Positions 26,067 through 34,538 of a DNA stretch of 64,000 nucleotides are shown one piece after another. The position numbers and the translations under genes are program-made. Each line of letters starts with the position of its first letter. Positions within the stretch are counted from its first letter, which is position 1. Origin of the DNA: Microbacterium sp. Root166 (GTDB lineage Bacteria; Actinomycetota; Actinomycetes; Actinomycetales; Microbacteriaceae); assembly GCF_001427145.1 (NCBI RefSeq), contig NZ_LMGL01000001.1:417476-481475 (forward strand), read 5' to 3'. Under the pieces are notes generated by a model. That model had not been told where the DNA came from. It did not search any database and saw nothing but the letters and a program-made list of their open reading frames with translations.

Positions 26067-26771
26067 TCAGAGCGTCGGCACGCCCAGATGGCGGATGGCG
26101 CCGGAAGCGTCGCGCCAGGTGAGCTCGGTCGTCCCTCCATCACGGGTCGACGAGGCGGATCGTGCGGTGCCGGGCTGGACGGTGTCGGAAGCGATACCGG
26201 CGTCGATGACGGCACCGGCGGCATCCTCGGGGAAGCCCGGGCCATCGACGGCCTCGAACCACCCGCGCGACGGATAGTCGGATGTGCACGAGACGAGGTG
26301 CGACCGTGCGCCGTCGACGCGCTCGACGGTCACGAACAGCGCGCCCTCGTCGTGCGTCGCGTGGAACCGCGCGACGGCGGTCGCGGCATCCGTCACGCGT
26401 CTTTGGAAGCCTGGTCCGGGCGACCAGAACCAGCTCTGCAGCACACCGTCCTCGGTGAGGGCCAGCACCTCGAGATGGTTCGGGCCAAGAGCGGACTGCA
26501 GGATCTGCGCGTCGACGTAGCGGTGCCCGGCAGCGAAGGCGAGTCCCGCGCTCCAGGACCCGGGCGGCACGTCGGGGGTTTCGAGCGGGTCCGTGTCGAG
26601 GTCGGCGTTGAACCAGAACACCCAGAGTCCGTCGCGGGCGTCACAGGCCAGCAGCTCCAGGTTTCCCCGGACGCCGTAGACGCCCTGGACCAGGCTCACC
26701 GGCCCGGCAGTCGGGCGCTCAGGGCCGACGAGATGAGGTTGTCGTGAAAGCATATGGACATTCTTGCTCAT
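26067..26771 (-). CDS. Hypothetical protein, beta-propeller/lectin-like repeats
   Basis: About 234 residues. Segments such as LELLACDARDGLWVFWF, LEVLALTEDGVLQSWFW and ALFVTVERVDGARSHLV recur every 45 to 55 residues, a pattern seen in beta-propeller or fucose-lectin-like repeats. There is no signal peptide. The start is unsure (ATG 26771 or 26753, neither with a ribosome site); 26771 lies inside the shared 12-mer, which could mean leaderless or repressor-controlled expression. It is divergent from the FAH operon. Function unknown. Confidence 0.6.
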   Translation of the reverse strand: MSKNVHMLSRQPHLVGPERPTAGPVSLVQGVYGVRGNLELLACDARDGLWVFWFNADLDTDPLETPDVPPGSWSAGLAFAAGHRYVDAQILQSALGPNHLEVLALTEDGVLQSWFWSPGPGFQRRVTDAATAVARFHATHDEGALFVTVERVDGARSHLVSCTSDYPSRGWFEAVDGPGFPEDAAGAVIDAGIASDTVQPGTARSASSTRDGGTTELTWRDASGAIRHLGVPTL

Positions 26772-26776
26772 TTCTG
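26765..26776. promoter_or_regulatory. Shared 12-mer in divergent promoter region
   Basis: TGCTCATTTCTG at 26765-26776 is the exact reverse complement of 19076-19087. On the minus strand it is part of a run of roughly 10-base-periodic words, AAATGCGCA, AAATGAGCA, GAATGTCCA. Direct repeats of this kind are common operators for DeoR-family repressors. No promoter boxes could be assigned with confidence. Confidence 0.5.
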
Positions 26777-26824
26777 CGCATTTGTGACAGACTGCTGACA
26801 AGCCATCTGGTCCGAAGGAGAATC

Positions 26825-27649
26825 ATGAGAATCGCCCGCGCCGTCATCGACGGAAGCCCCCGCATCGTGGTGAAGGACGCGGCCACCGTCCGCGTCGCAC
26901 CCCTTGTCGGTCCGGCTGACGCACTCCAGGCGATCGACGCCGTGCGCTCCGGCGCATCGGCCGAGTGGGAAGTCGTGGACGAGAGCTCGCTCAGCCTCAC
27001 CTCGCCGGTCGCGACGGCCGGGAAGATGATCGCCGTCGGCCTGAACTACGCCGACCACACCAGCGAGACGGGCTTCACCCAGCCCGAGCGCCCGCTCACC
27101 TTCGCGAAGTACACCACCTCCCTCACCGGCCCGGACGACGACATCGTCATCCCGGGTCACCTCACCCGCCAGGTGGACTACGAGGCCGAGCTGACCGTCC
27201 TCATCGGCCGCCGGTGCGGCGGCACGACGCCCGCCACGCTCGACGACATCGCCGCCTACACAGTCGCCAACGACGTCTCGGCCCGCGACGTCCAGTTCGG
27301 CGACGTGCAGTGGACGCGCGGCAAGTCGTTCGACACCTTCACGCCGCTCGGGCCCTGGCTCGTCACCGCAGACGAATTCGGCGACCCGGCCGGCCACCGC
27401 ATCTACACGACGGTCAACGGCGAGACGCTGCAGGACGACTCCACGTCCGAGCTCATCTTCGACATCCCCGCACTCCTCGCGTTCATCTCCGACGGAGTGA
27501 CCCTCGAGCCGGGCGATCTGATCCTCACGGGCACCCCCGCAGGGGCCGGGGCCTTCCGCACACCCCCGCGCTACCTCCAAGATGGCGACGAGGTCGTCTG
27601 CGGCGTCGAGGGAATCGGCGAGCTCCGCAACCGCGTCACCGTCCGCTGA
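26825..27649 (+). CDS. Fumarylacetoacetate hydrolase-family protein
   Basis: 274 residues from ATG 26825 with AAGGAGA. The FAH fold shows KMIAVGLNYADHTSETG, the metal-binding DYEAELTVLIG (ExE) and NDVSARDVQ (Asp), TFTPLGPWLV and LILTGTPAGAG. Members hydrolyse or decarboxylate acyl-pyruvates. In non-phosphorylating fucose/rhamnose pathways an FAH enzyme splits a 2,4-diketo-3-deoxy acid to pyruvate plus lactate. Here it heads an operon with a dehydratase, which fits that use. Confidence 0.9.
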   Translation: MRIARAVIDGSPRIVVKDAATVRVAPLVGPADALQAIDAVRSGASAEWEVVDESSLSLTSPVATAGKMIAVGLNYADHTSETGFTQPERPLTFAKYTTSLTGPDDDIVIPGHLTRQVDYEAELTVLIGRRCGGTTPATLDDIAAYTVANDVSARDVQFGDVQWTRGKSFDTFTPLGPWLVTADEFGDPAGHRIYTTVNGETLQDDSTSELIFDIPALLAFISDGVTLEPGDLILTGTPAGAGAFRTPPRYLQDGDEVVCGVEGIGELRNRVTVR

Positions 27650-27675
27650 CCGCTTCGACACAGGAGAAACGAATC

Positions 27676-29043
27676 ATGGCCACTGACGCCCGCGTTCTCG
27701 TCCTCATCGGCGCCGGATCCGCCGTCTTCACCCGCGGCCTCCTCGCCGACCTCATCGGCGCCGACGACCTCGGCAGCTGGGAGATCCGGCTCGTCGACGT
27801 CGACACCGAGAACCTGAACATCGCCGCGGACCTCGCCGAGCAGATGGTGGCCGCCCGTGGCGCGGGCGACAAGATCCGCGTCACGCGCAGCACCGATCGC
27901 CGTGCAGTCCTCCCCGGCGCCGACTTCATCGTCACCTGCGTCGGCGTCGGCGGACGCCCGGCGTGGCAGCTGGATCACGAGATCGTCCAGAAGCACGGGA
28001 TCTACCAGCCGGTCGGCGACTCGATCATGCCCGGCGGGATCTCGCGGCTGCTGCGCACGACGCCGGTCCTCGTCGAGATCGCGCACGACATCGCAGAGCT
28101 CGCCCCCGACGCCTTCTTCTTCAACTACTCCAACCCGATGACCGCCAACGTGCAGGCCATCCACCAGGAGACCGGCCTGGACGTCGTCGGCCTCTGCCAC
28201 GGCATGCACCACATCCAGCGGGAGCTGGCGCAGCTGATCGATGCACCGTTCGAGCGCACCTCGACGCTGTACGCCGGCATCAACCACCTGACGTTCATCT
28301 ACGACTTCCGCCTCGACGGCAAGGACGCCTGGCCGCAGATCCGCGAGCGCGTGCACCGCGAGCTGGCCGAGGCGCCGGACCCCGCCGACATCGGCAACAT
28401 CTTCTACGAGAAGCCGACCGCATGGCACAACCCGTTCGCATGGGAGCTGTTCGACCGCTACGGCGCCTTCGCCGCAGCCGGCGACCGCCATGTCGTTGAG
28501 TTCTTCCCGGAGCGCTTCTGGCAGGGCGACTACTACGGCAAGAAGCTCGGCATCGACGCGTTCTCGCTGCCCGAGATCCTCGAGTGGGGCGAGGACCGCT
28601 ACCAGGGCATGCGCCGGCAGGCCACCGGCGAGGAGCCGCTCGACGAGTCGATCTTCCACCGCTCCGGCGGCGAGCAGGAGCAGCTCATCGCGATCATCCG
28701 CTCGATCACCCTCGACTCCCGTGAGATGTTCAGCTGCAACGTCATCAACAACGGGCTCGTACCGGGACTGCCGGACTGGTCGGCCGTCGAGATCCCGGGC
28801 GTGGCAACGGCCCGCGGCATCCGTCCCATCTCGGTCCCGGATCTCGGCAAGCCGCTCACGTCGATCCTCGCCCGCCGGCTGACCTCGGTCGACCTCGCCG
28901 TCGAAGCCGCGCTCCAGGGCGACCGCAACCTCGTCATCGAGGCGATGATCGCCGACGGCGCCCTCTTCGACGCCGACAAGGCCGCCGCTCTCACCGACGA
29001 CCTCATCGCCGCTCAGGCGCAGCACCTGCCGAGGTTCTCATGA
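27676..29043 (+). CDS. Glycoside hydrolase family 4 (NAD- and metal-dependent)
   Basis: 455 residues from ATG 27676 with AGGAGAA. N-terminal NAD site LIGAGSAVFTRGLLADL; FFNYSNPMTANVQAI; the metal-binding Cys in GLCHGMHH and His in AGINHLTFI, and a late VINNGLVPGLP segment. GH4 enzymes cleave alpha- or beta-glycosides by an oxidation-elimination cycle in the cytoplasm, often on alpha-galactosides, galacturonides or glucuronides. Uptake of an intact glycoside by the upstream MalEFG-type transporter would fit. The stop overlaps the dehydratase start by ATGA. Confidence 0.92.
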   Translation: MATDARVLVLIGAGSAVFTRGLLADLIGADDLGSWEIRLVDVDTENLNIAADLAEQMVAARGAGDKIRVTRSTDRRAVLPGADFIVTCVGVGGRPAWQLDHEIVQKHGIYQPVGDSIMPGGISRLLRTTPVLVEIAHDIAELAPDAFFFNYSNPMTANVQAIHQETGLDVVGLCHGMHHIQRELAQLIDAPFERTSTLYAGINHLTFIYDFRLDGKDAWPQIRERVHRELAEAPDPADIGNIFYEKPTAWHNPFAWELFDRYGAFAAAGDRHVVEFFPERFWQGDYYGKKLGIDAFSLPEILEWGEDRYQGMRRQATGEEPLDESIFHRSGGEQEQLIAIIRSITLDSREMFSCNVINNGLVPGLPDWSAVEIPGVATARGIRPISVPDLGKPLTSILARRLTSVDLAVEAALQGDRNLVIEAMIADGALFDADKAAALTDDLIAAQAQHLPRFS

Positions 29044-30872
29044 GCGCCCGCAATATCGGCAAGGAGGAGCGCGAGGCCGCAGCCGCGACAGCGCCGGCCG
29101 CCGCTTCGGCCGCGGCGACCGACTCGGCGCTCGGCGTTCCCACGGCCGAGTGGGGCGAGGGGCTGCGGAGCCAGGTGTGGTTCGGCGACCCCGGCAAGAC
29201 CGGGTTCATGCACCGCTCGTGGCTGCGCAGCGAGGGCCTTCCGGACGACACCTTCGAGGGTCGCCCGGTCATCGGCATCGCCAACTCGTGGTCCGAGTTG
29301 ACCAGCTGCAACATCCACCTCCGCGCCCTGGCCGAGCACGTCAAGCGCGGCGTCTGGCAGGCCGGCGGGGTGCCCTTCGAGTTCCCGACGACGTCCGCGG
29401 GCGAGCCGCTCGTGCGGCCGACGGCGATGCTGCTGCGCAACCTCATGGCGATGGATCTCGAGGAGACCCTTCGCATGAATCCGCTCGACGGCGTCGTGCT
29501 GCTCGCCGGGTGCGACAAGACCACTCCCGCGTACCTCATGGGCGCGGCATCCGTCGACCTGCCCACCCTGCTGATCACCGGCGGGCCCATGCTCAACGGC
29601 AAGTACCGCGGCACCGACATCGGCTCGGGCACCTCGGTATGGCGCTTCACCGAGGCCTACCGCGCCGGCCAGATCTCGGCCGACGACGTGCGCGAGGCGG
29701 AGGGATGCATGGCCCGCAGCCAGGGCCACTGCATGACGATGGGAACCGCGTCGACCATGGCATGCGTGTCGGAGTACATGGGCATGCAGCTGCCCGGCAC
29801 GGCGGCGCTCGGCGCGAACGACTCCCGCCGCGCGACCGCCGCCCACCTCGCCGGCCGCCGCATCGTCGAGATGGTCGCCGAAGATCTGCGGCCCTCGAAG
29901 ATCCTCACGCGCGAGGCGTTCGAGAACGGCGTGCGCGCCAACGCCGCCCTCGGCGGATCGACGAATGCGGTCATCCACCTCCTCGCCCTCGCCCGTCGCG
30001 TCGGCGTCGAGCTGACGCTGGACGACTTCGACACGCTCGTGCGCGACATCCCGGTCCTGGCCGACATGATGCCCTCGGGCCGGTTCCTCATGGAGGAGTT
30101 CCAGGATGCCGGCGGCACGGCAGGCCTCGCAGAGACCCTCGGCGACCTCCTGCACCGCGACACGCTGACCGTCACCGGCGGAACGCTCGGCGAGAACTAC
30201 GCCGGCGCCGAGGTCTGGAACCGCGAGGTCATCCGTCCGCTCGACAACCCGGTCAAGCCGGTCGGCTCGGGCATCGCGGTGCTGCGCGGCAATCTGGCCC
30301 CGCGCGGCGCGGTGATCAAGCAGTCGGCGGCGTCACCCGAGCTCATGGTCCACACCGGCCGGGCGTTGGTGTGGGACTCCCTCCAGCAGTACCTCGCACA
30401 GGCCGACGACCCCGATCTCGACGTCACGCCCGACGACATCCTCATCGTCCGCAACGTCGGGCCGAAGGGGTACCCGGGCATGCCCGAGGTCGGCAACATG
30501 CCGCTGCCGCAGAAGATCCTCGAAGCGGGCGTGATGGACATGGTCCGCATCTCGGATGCCCGGATGAGCGGCACCTCGTACGGCACCGTCGTGCTGCACG
30601 TCGCGCCGGAGGCCGCTGCCGGTGGACCGCTCGGGCTGGTGCGCACCGGCGACGTCGTGACGCTCGACGTGCCGAACCGCACGCTGTCGATGGCCGTCGA
30701 CGACGACGAACTCGAACGCCGTCGCGAAGGATGGGCGCCGCCCGTCGTCGCCGGCAGCGACCGCGGCTGGACCCGTCTGTACGTCGAGCACGTCGTGCAG
30801 GCCGACGAAGGGTGCGACCTCGACTTCCTGCAGGGCCGCAGCGGCGCCGCCGTCGGGCCGCAGGCGTTCTGA
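29040..30872 (+). CDS. IlvD/Edd-family sugar-acid dehydratase
   Basis: 610 residues. Iron-sulfur/active-site landmarks are LLAGCDKTTPAYLMGAAS, GCMARSQGHCMTMGTAS and ALGGSTNAVIHLLALA; later are SGIAVLRGNLAPRGAVIKQS and the substrate-lid RISDARMSGTSYGTVVLHV. The PTTSAGEPLVRPTAMLLRN region resembles L-arabinonate / D-xylonate-type dehydratases more than IlvD. It forms a 2-keto-3-deoxy acid. It is coupled to the GH4 gene. Confidence 0.9.
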   Translation: MSARNIGKEEREAAAATAPAAASAAATDSALGVPTAEWGEGLRSQVWFGDPGKTGFMHRSWLRSEGLPDDTFEGRPVIGIANSWSELTSCNIHLRALAEHVKRGVWQAGGVPFEFPTTSAGEPLVRPTAMLLRNLMAMDLEETLRMNPLDGVVLLAGCDKTTPAYLMGAASVDLPTLLITGGPMLNGKYRGTDIGSGTSVWRFTEAYRAGQISADDVREAEGCMARSQGHCMTMGTASTMACVSEYMGMQLPGTAALGANDSRRATAAHLAGRRIVEMVAEDLRPSKILTREAFENGVRANAALGGSTNAVIHLLALARRVGVELTLDDFDTLVRDIPVLADMMPSGRFLMEEFQDAGGTAGLAETLGDLLHRDTLTVTGGTLGENYAGAEVWNREVIRPLDNPVKPVGSGIAVLRGNLAPRGAVIKQSAASPELMVHTGRALVWDSLQQYLAQADDPDLDVTPDDILIVRNVGPKGYPGMPEVGNMPLPQKILEAGVMDMVRISDARMSGTSYGTVVLHVAPEAAAGGPLGLVRTGDVVTLDVPNRTLSMAVDDDELERRREGWAPPVVAGSDRGWTRLYVEHVVQADEGCDLDFLQGRSGAAVGPQAF

Positions 30873-31334
30873 ATGACGACGCGCACGGTCCTGGTCATCG
30901 GCGCGACGGGCATCCTCGCACCGGCGGCCGGTGTGCTGCGCGAGCGGGGTGATGAGGTGATCGGGATGTCGCGCCACGGCGCAGACGGAACGATCGCCGT
31001 CGATGCGCAGCGGTGCAATGAGCTCGCCGCAACACTGGCAGACAAGCGGTGGGACGACGCGCTCGTCTACGGCCGGGCCGTCACGGACTCCTCGCTCGGG
31101 TACCTGCGTGCGGCGACGCCGGGCCGGTGCGTGCTCGTGCGGACGTCGGCCGCGGCCGATCCGGCGCACGGCATCCTGATCGTGCCGCGAGACACCGTGC
31201 AGCTGGGCTGGACGGCAGGCTCCGAGCACCGCTGGCACACGCCGGAAGAGGTCTCGGAGGCGGCGCTGACCGCGCTCGACGACGGCGATCCCCGCACACT
31301 GGGGACCGTGCGACCGTGGAGCGACCGACCGTGA
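30873..31334 (+). CDS. Short Rossmann-like protein
   Basis: 153 residues. It starts with a dinucleotide-fold motif, TVLVIGATGILAPAAGVLRE, but is far shorter than an SDR enzyme and lacks the YxxxK active site; only a partial Rossmann fold is present. It begins directly after the dehydratase stop and overlaps the kinase start by GTGA. Similar short proteins accompany sugar-acid clusters. Function unknown. Confidence 0.72.
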   Translation: MTTRTVLVIGATGILAPAAGVLRERGDEVIGMSRHGADGTIAVDAQRCNELAATLADKRWDDALVYGRAVTDSSLGYLRAATPGRCVLVRTSAAADPAHGILIVPRDTVQLGWTAGSEHRWHTPEEVSEAALTALDDGDPRTLGTVRPWSDRP

Positions 31335-32209
31335 TCGTCGCGCTCGCGCTCTCCCCCAGCCTCGACGTCACCTACGAGGTCGACGAGCTCCGACGGGGGG
31401 AGATCACTCGCCCGACCACGGTGACACGGGTCGCCGGCGGCAAGGCGCTGAACGTCGTCCGCGTCGCGCATGCGCTCGGCGCGCCGGTGCAGGCAGTCGC
31501 GGCGCTCGGAGGTCACAGCGGCGCCTGGGTCGCGGAGCTGCTCGCAGCGGACGGAGTCCCAGCCGACATCATCACCCTCGCCGCAGAGACTCGCGTGAGC
31601 TCGGCGATCGTCGAAACGGGCGACGCGACCTCGAGCACCGACCTGTACGAACCGGCGACACCGCTTCGCGCTGCAGAATGGACCGCGTTCAGCGGTGCAG
31701 CCGTCACGGCCGCAGGCGATCGCGGTGCGTGGGTGGCGATCTCGGGGTCGCTCCCGGCCGGGGTCGGCGCGGACGACGTGGCCGGATTGCTCCATGCGCT
31801 GCGCGACTCAGGCGCTCGGGTAGCGGTCGACAGCTCCGGGGGAGGGCTGCGTGCGATGGCGCCCGCAGCCGACCTGATCAAGGTGAACCGTTCCGAGGCC
31901 GAGGCCCTGCTCGGCGAGATCCACCCCGATGCGGCGAGCGCTGCCCGTTCCCTCCACGAGCGGTACGGCTGCGATGCCGTCGTCACCGACGGAGTGCGCG
32001 GCGGCGCTGCCGTCTTCGACTCACACGAGTACGAGGTTCCCCGGCCGGGAGCGCTCGGCCGGTACCCCGCGGGCAGCGGCGACGCATTCCTCGGCGGACT
32101 TCTGACCGGCCTCGACCGCGGGGATGCGGCATCCGATGCTCTCGACCTTGCACGAGATGCGGCCGAACGCAACGCGCGCGTGGCCGGCCAGGGCATCCTG
32201 GAGCCATGA
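31331..32209 (+). CDS. PfkB-family hexose kinase (1-phosphofructokinase-like)
   Basis: 292 residues from GTG 31331. Early VALALSPSLDVTYEVDEL and RVAGGKALNVVRVAHALG are FruK/LacC-subgroup marks; ISGSLPAGVG, LIKVNRSEAEALLGE and the catalytic YPAGSGDAFLGGLL follow. It phosphorylates a phosphosugar or 2-keto-3-deoxy acid, upstream of an aldolase. It is coupled on both sides. Confidence 0.89.
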   Translation: MIVALALSPSLDVTYEVDELRRGEITRPTTVTRVAGGKALNVVRVAHALGAPVQAVAALGGHSGAWVAELLAADGVPADIITLAAETRVSSAIVETGDATSSTDLYEPATPLRAAEWTAFSGAAVTAAGDRGAWVAISGSLPAGVGADDVAGLLHALRDSGARVAVDSSGGGLRAMAPAADLIKVNRSEAEALLGEIHPDAASAARSLHERYGCDAVVTDGVRGGAAVFDSHEYEVPRPGALGRYPAGSGDAFLGGLLTGLDRGDAASDALDLARDAAERNARVAGQGILEP

Positions 32210-33507
32210 GCCCCTTCGACACGATCGTGGTCGGCGCGGGTATCGCCGGCCTCGCCGCCGCCCGCGCTCTGACGGATGCCGGTCGGAAGGTCGTCGTGCT
32301 CGAGGCGCGGGACCGCATCGGCGGCCGGGTCTGGACCGACCGCAGCGACGGGTTCGTCACCGACCTGGGTGCATCGTGGATCCACGGCGTCACCGACTCC
32401 CCCGTGGCTGTTGCGGCCGAGGCCTTCGGCATGCGGATGGTCGAGTTCACCGTCGGCGGGTATCAGCCCGACAGCCGCCCGATCGCCTACTACGGTCCGG
32501 ACGGCACACGACTGACGGATGCCGCGGCCCGCCGTTTCGCCGACGACATCCGCGCGGTCGATGCCGCACTCGCGGGATTCGTGGCCGGTTCGGCTCCCGA
32601 TGCCTCGTACCGCGACGTCACGGAGCAGGCGCTGGCCGCACAGGGGTGGGACGCCGAACGGACCGAGCGCGCGCGCGAGTTCCTCGAGCACCGCTCGGAG
32701 GAGCAGTACGGCGCCTGGATCGAAGACCTCGCCGCGCACGGACTCGACGACGACTCGATCGCGGGGGACGAAGTGATCTTCCCCGACGGCTACGACCGGC
32801 TGGCAGCCGGCCTCGCGGCCGATCTCGACGTGCGCCTCGGGACCGTCGTCTCGCGCGTCGCCTGGGCGGAGGGTGGGGTGACGGTGACGACGGATCGCGG
32901 CACGTTCTCGGCGAGGGATGCCGTCATCACCGTGCCCGTCGGAGTGCTGAAGTCGCCGGGCTTCGCGTTCGACCCGCCGCTGCCCGAGCCCAACGCGGGC
33001 GCGCTGGGCCGGCTCGAGATGAACGCCTTCGAGAAGGTCGTGCTGCGGTTTCCGGCGAAGTTCTGGGACGACGACGTCTACGCGATCCGGCAGCAGGGAC
33101 CCGAGAGCCGCTGGTGGCACTCCTGGTACGACCTGACCGCGCTGCACGGAACCCCGGCCCTGCTGACGTTCGCCGCCGGGCCCGCAGCGGTCGCGACCCG
33201 TTCCTGGGACGACGACCGGATCGTCGAGTCCGTCCTCGCGCAGCTGCGGCGCCTGTTCGGCGCTCGTGTCGAGCAGCCGTCCCACGTGCACGTCACGCGG
33301 TGGCAGGACGATCCGTTCACGCTCGGCTCGTACGCCTACATGACGGTGGGCTCGACCACCGACGACCACGATGTGCTGGCAATGCCGATCGGCGGCATCC
33401 TCCACCTGGCCGGTGAAGCGACCTGGACCGACGACCCGGCGACGGTCACCGCGGCGATGGAGTCGGGGCGACGGGCAGCCGAGCGGATTCTCGGCCGCTC
33501 GATTTGA
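32206..33507 (+). CDS. Flavin-containing amine oxidase-like FAD oxidoreductase
   Basis: 433 residues from ATG 32206. The FAD dinucleotide motif is VVGAGIAGLAAARAL, followed by VLEARDRIGGRVWT and DLGASWIHG. The C-terminal GGILHLAGEATWTDDPATV is the amine-oxidase FAD-closing motif. The usual substrates are polyamines or amines. It is the last gene of the operon by overlap, although its role in sugar-acid breakdown is not obvious. Confidence 0.88.
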   Translation: MSPFDTIVVGAGIAGLAAARALTDAGRKVVVLEARDRIGGRVWTDRSDGFVTDLGASWIHGVTDSPVAVAAEAFGMRMVEFTVGGYQPDSRPIAYYGPDGTRLTDAAARRFADDIRAVDAALAGFVAGSAPDASYRDVTEQALAAQGWDAERTERAREFLEHRSEEQYGAWIEDLAAHGLDDDSIAGDEVIFPDGYDRLAAGLAADLDVRLGTVVSRVAWAEGGVTVTTDRGTFSARDAVITVPVGVLKSPGFAFDPPLPEPNAGALGRLEMNAFEKVVLRFPAKFWDDDVYAIRQQGPESRWWHSWYDLTALHGTPALLTFAAGPAAVATRSWDDDRIVESVLAQLRRLFGARVEQPSHVHVTRWQDDPFTLGSYAYMTVGSTTDDHDVLAMPIGGILHLAGEATWTDDPATVTAAMESGRRAAERILGRSI

Positions 33508-33533
33508 GACTTGAGACTCTCAGTCTCTAAAGT
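33505..33533 (+). promoter_or_regulatory. TetR promoter with GAGACT operator repeats
   Basis: TGAGAC (33505-33510), a 17-base spacer and TAAAGT (33528-33533) make a plausible promoter starting inside the stop codon of the FAD oxidase gene. The spacer holds GAGACT-CTC-AGTCTC (33513-33527), a perfect 6-bp palindrome, and a further GAGACT at 33506-33511. Autorepression by the TetR product is likely. Confidence 0.6.
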
Positions 33534-33698
33534 GACGAGAGTGCGAAGCCGGGGGGCGATTCGCACATGACGAGCCGCGCCGGATGCGCACCGTGCGGAA
33601 CGGGTCGGTGCCGGGCTCTGGGGAGCCCGGCACCGCAACTCCCCGCTGCCTCGGCGAGGACGCAGGCAACGCGCTGTCGACGCAGCGATAATCGGAGC

Positions 33699-34469
33699 GT
33701 GCGGCAGTCCGAACCCCGATCACGGAAGCCCGCCAGCGAAACCCGGGCGCGGCTGCTGGCGGTCGCTGTCGACCGCGTCAGAGGCGAGGGCCTCCTGCTC
33801 GATTACTCGAACATCGAGCTGGAAGATCTGATTCGCGTCTCCGGCGTTCCGCGCTCGACCGTGTTCCGCATCTGGCCCGACCGCGTCGCCTTCGTGGCCG
33901 ATCTCGTACGCGCGCTCTTCGAGGCCGATCCGGGATTCCAGACCGGGTTCGACGGCGAGACCCTCGAGCTTCTGGAAGGCACGCTCGCGCAAGCGGGCGA
34001 CCGGGCACGATCCCAGGAGGATCAGCAGATCGCGCTGAGATCCATGGTGCAGGCGACGGTGGCTCACAACATCGTCGCAGTCGACGGATCTGTCGCGTGG
34101 CGCGCGTACAGGACGATGTCTGCAGCCCTTGCCAGCGGCGACTCCGTGCCGGGGGGCGCTGAGATCCGCGCGCTCCTCAGCGAGATCGAGGGCGCGTACG
34201 TCGATCGGATGGCAGTGATGTACGCGCGCGTGAACGGCGCCATCGGATTCCGGATGCGTCAAGGAGTCACAGAACGCGACCTTGCGGTCGCCATCATGTC
34301 CGTCATCGACGGCATGAGCGATCATCGCCGCATCGATCCGGCGTTCGTCGATGAACCTCGCTTCGTCGACATGGGGGCCGAAGGCGCGCAAGGGTGGCAT
34401 CTCGCAGCCCTAGCCGTGTACGGCGTCTACTCCTGCTTGACCGAGCCGGTATCGAACGACACTGCGTGA
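33699..34469 (+). CDS. TetR-family transcriptional regulator
   Basis: 256 residues from GTG 33699 (VRQSEPRSRKPASETRARLLA). The HTH region is IELEDLIRVSGVPRSTVFRIWPDRVAFV, with the usual helix-turn-helix spacing but a divergent recognition helix. The helical C-terminal domain is ligand-binding. The start is uncertain: no ribosome site is visible, and an ATG 132 bases upstream is in frame but gives a non-native-looking Arg/Cys-rich extension. A predicted leader of about 160 bases separates it from its promoter. Confidence 0.82.
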   Translation: MRQSEPRSRKPASETRARLLAVAVDRVRGEGLLLDYSNIELEDLIRVSGVPRSTVFRIWPDRVAFVADLVRALFEADPGFQTGFDGETLELLEGTLAQAGDRARSQEDQQIALRSMVQATVAHNIVAVDGSVAWRAYRTMSAALASGDSVPGGAEIRALLSEIEGAYVDRMAVMYARVNGAIGFRMRQGVTERDLAVAIMSVIDGMSDHRRIDPAFVDEPRFVDMGAEGAQGWHLAALAVYGVYSCLTEPVSNDTA

Positions 34470-34538
34470 GGGCTGACCGAGCGTTCCGGCATTCGCGAAG
34501 ACCATGCACGGCAGGGCAGCGGCAGGTCCGACTCTTTC

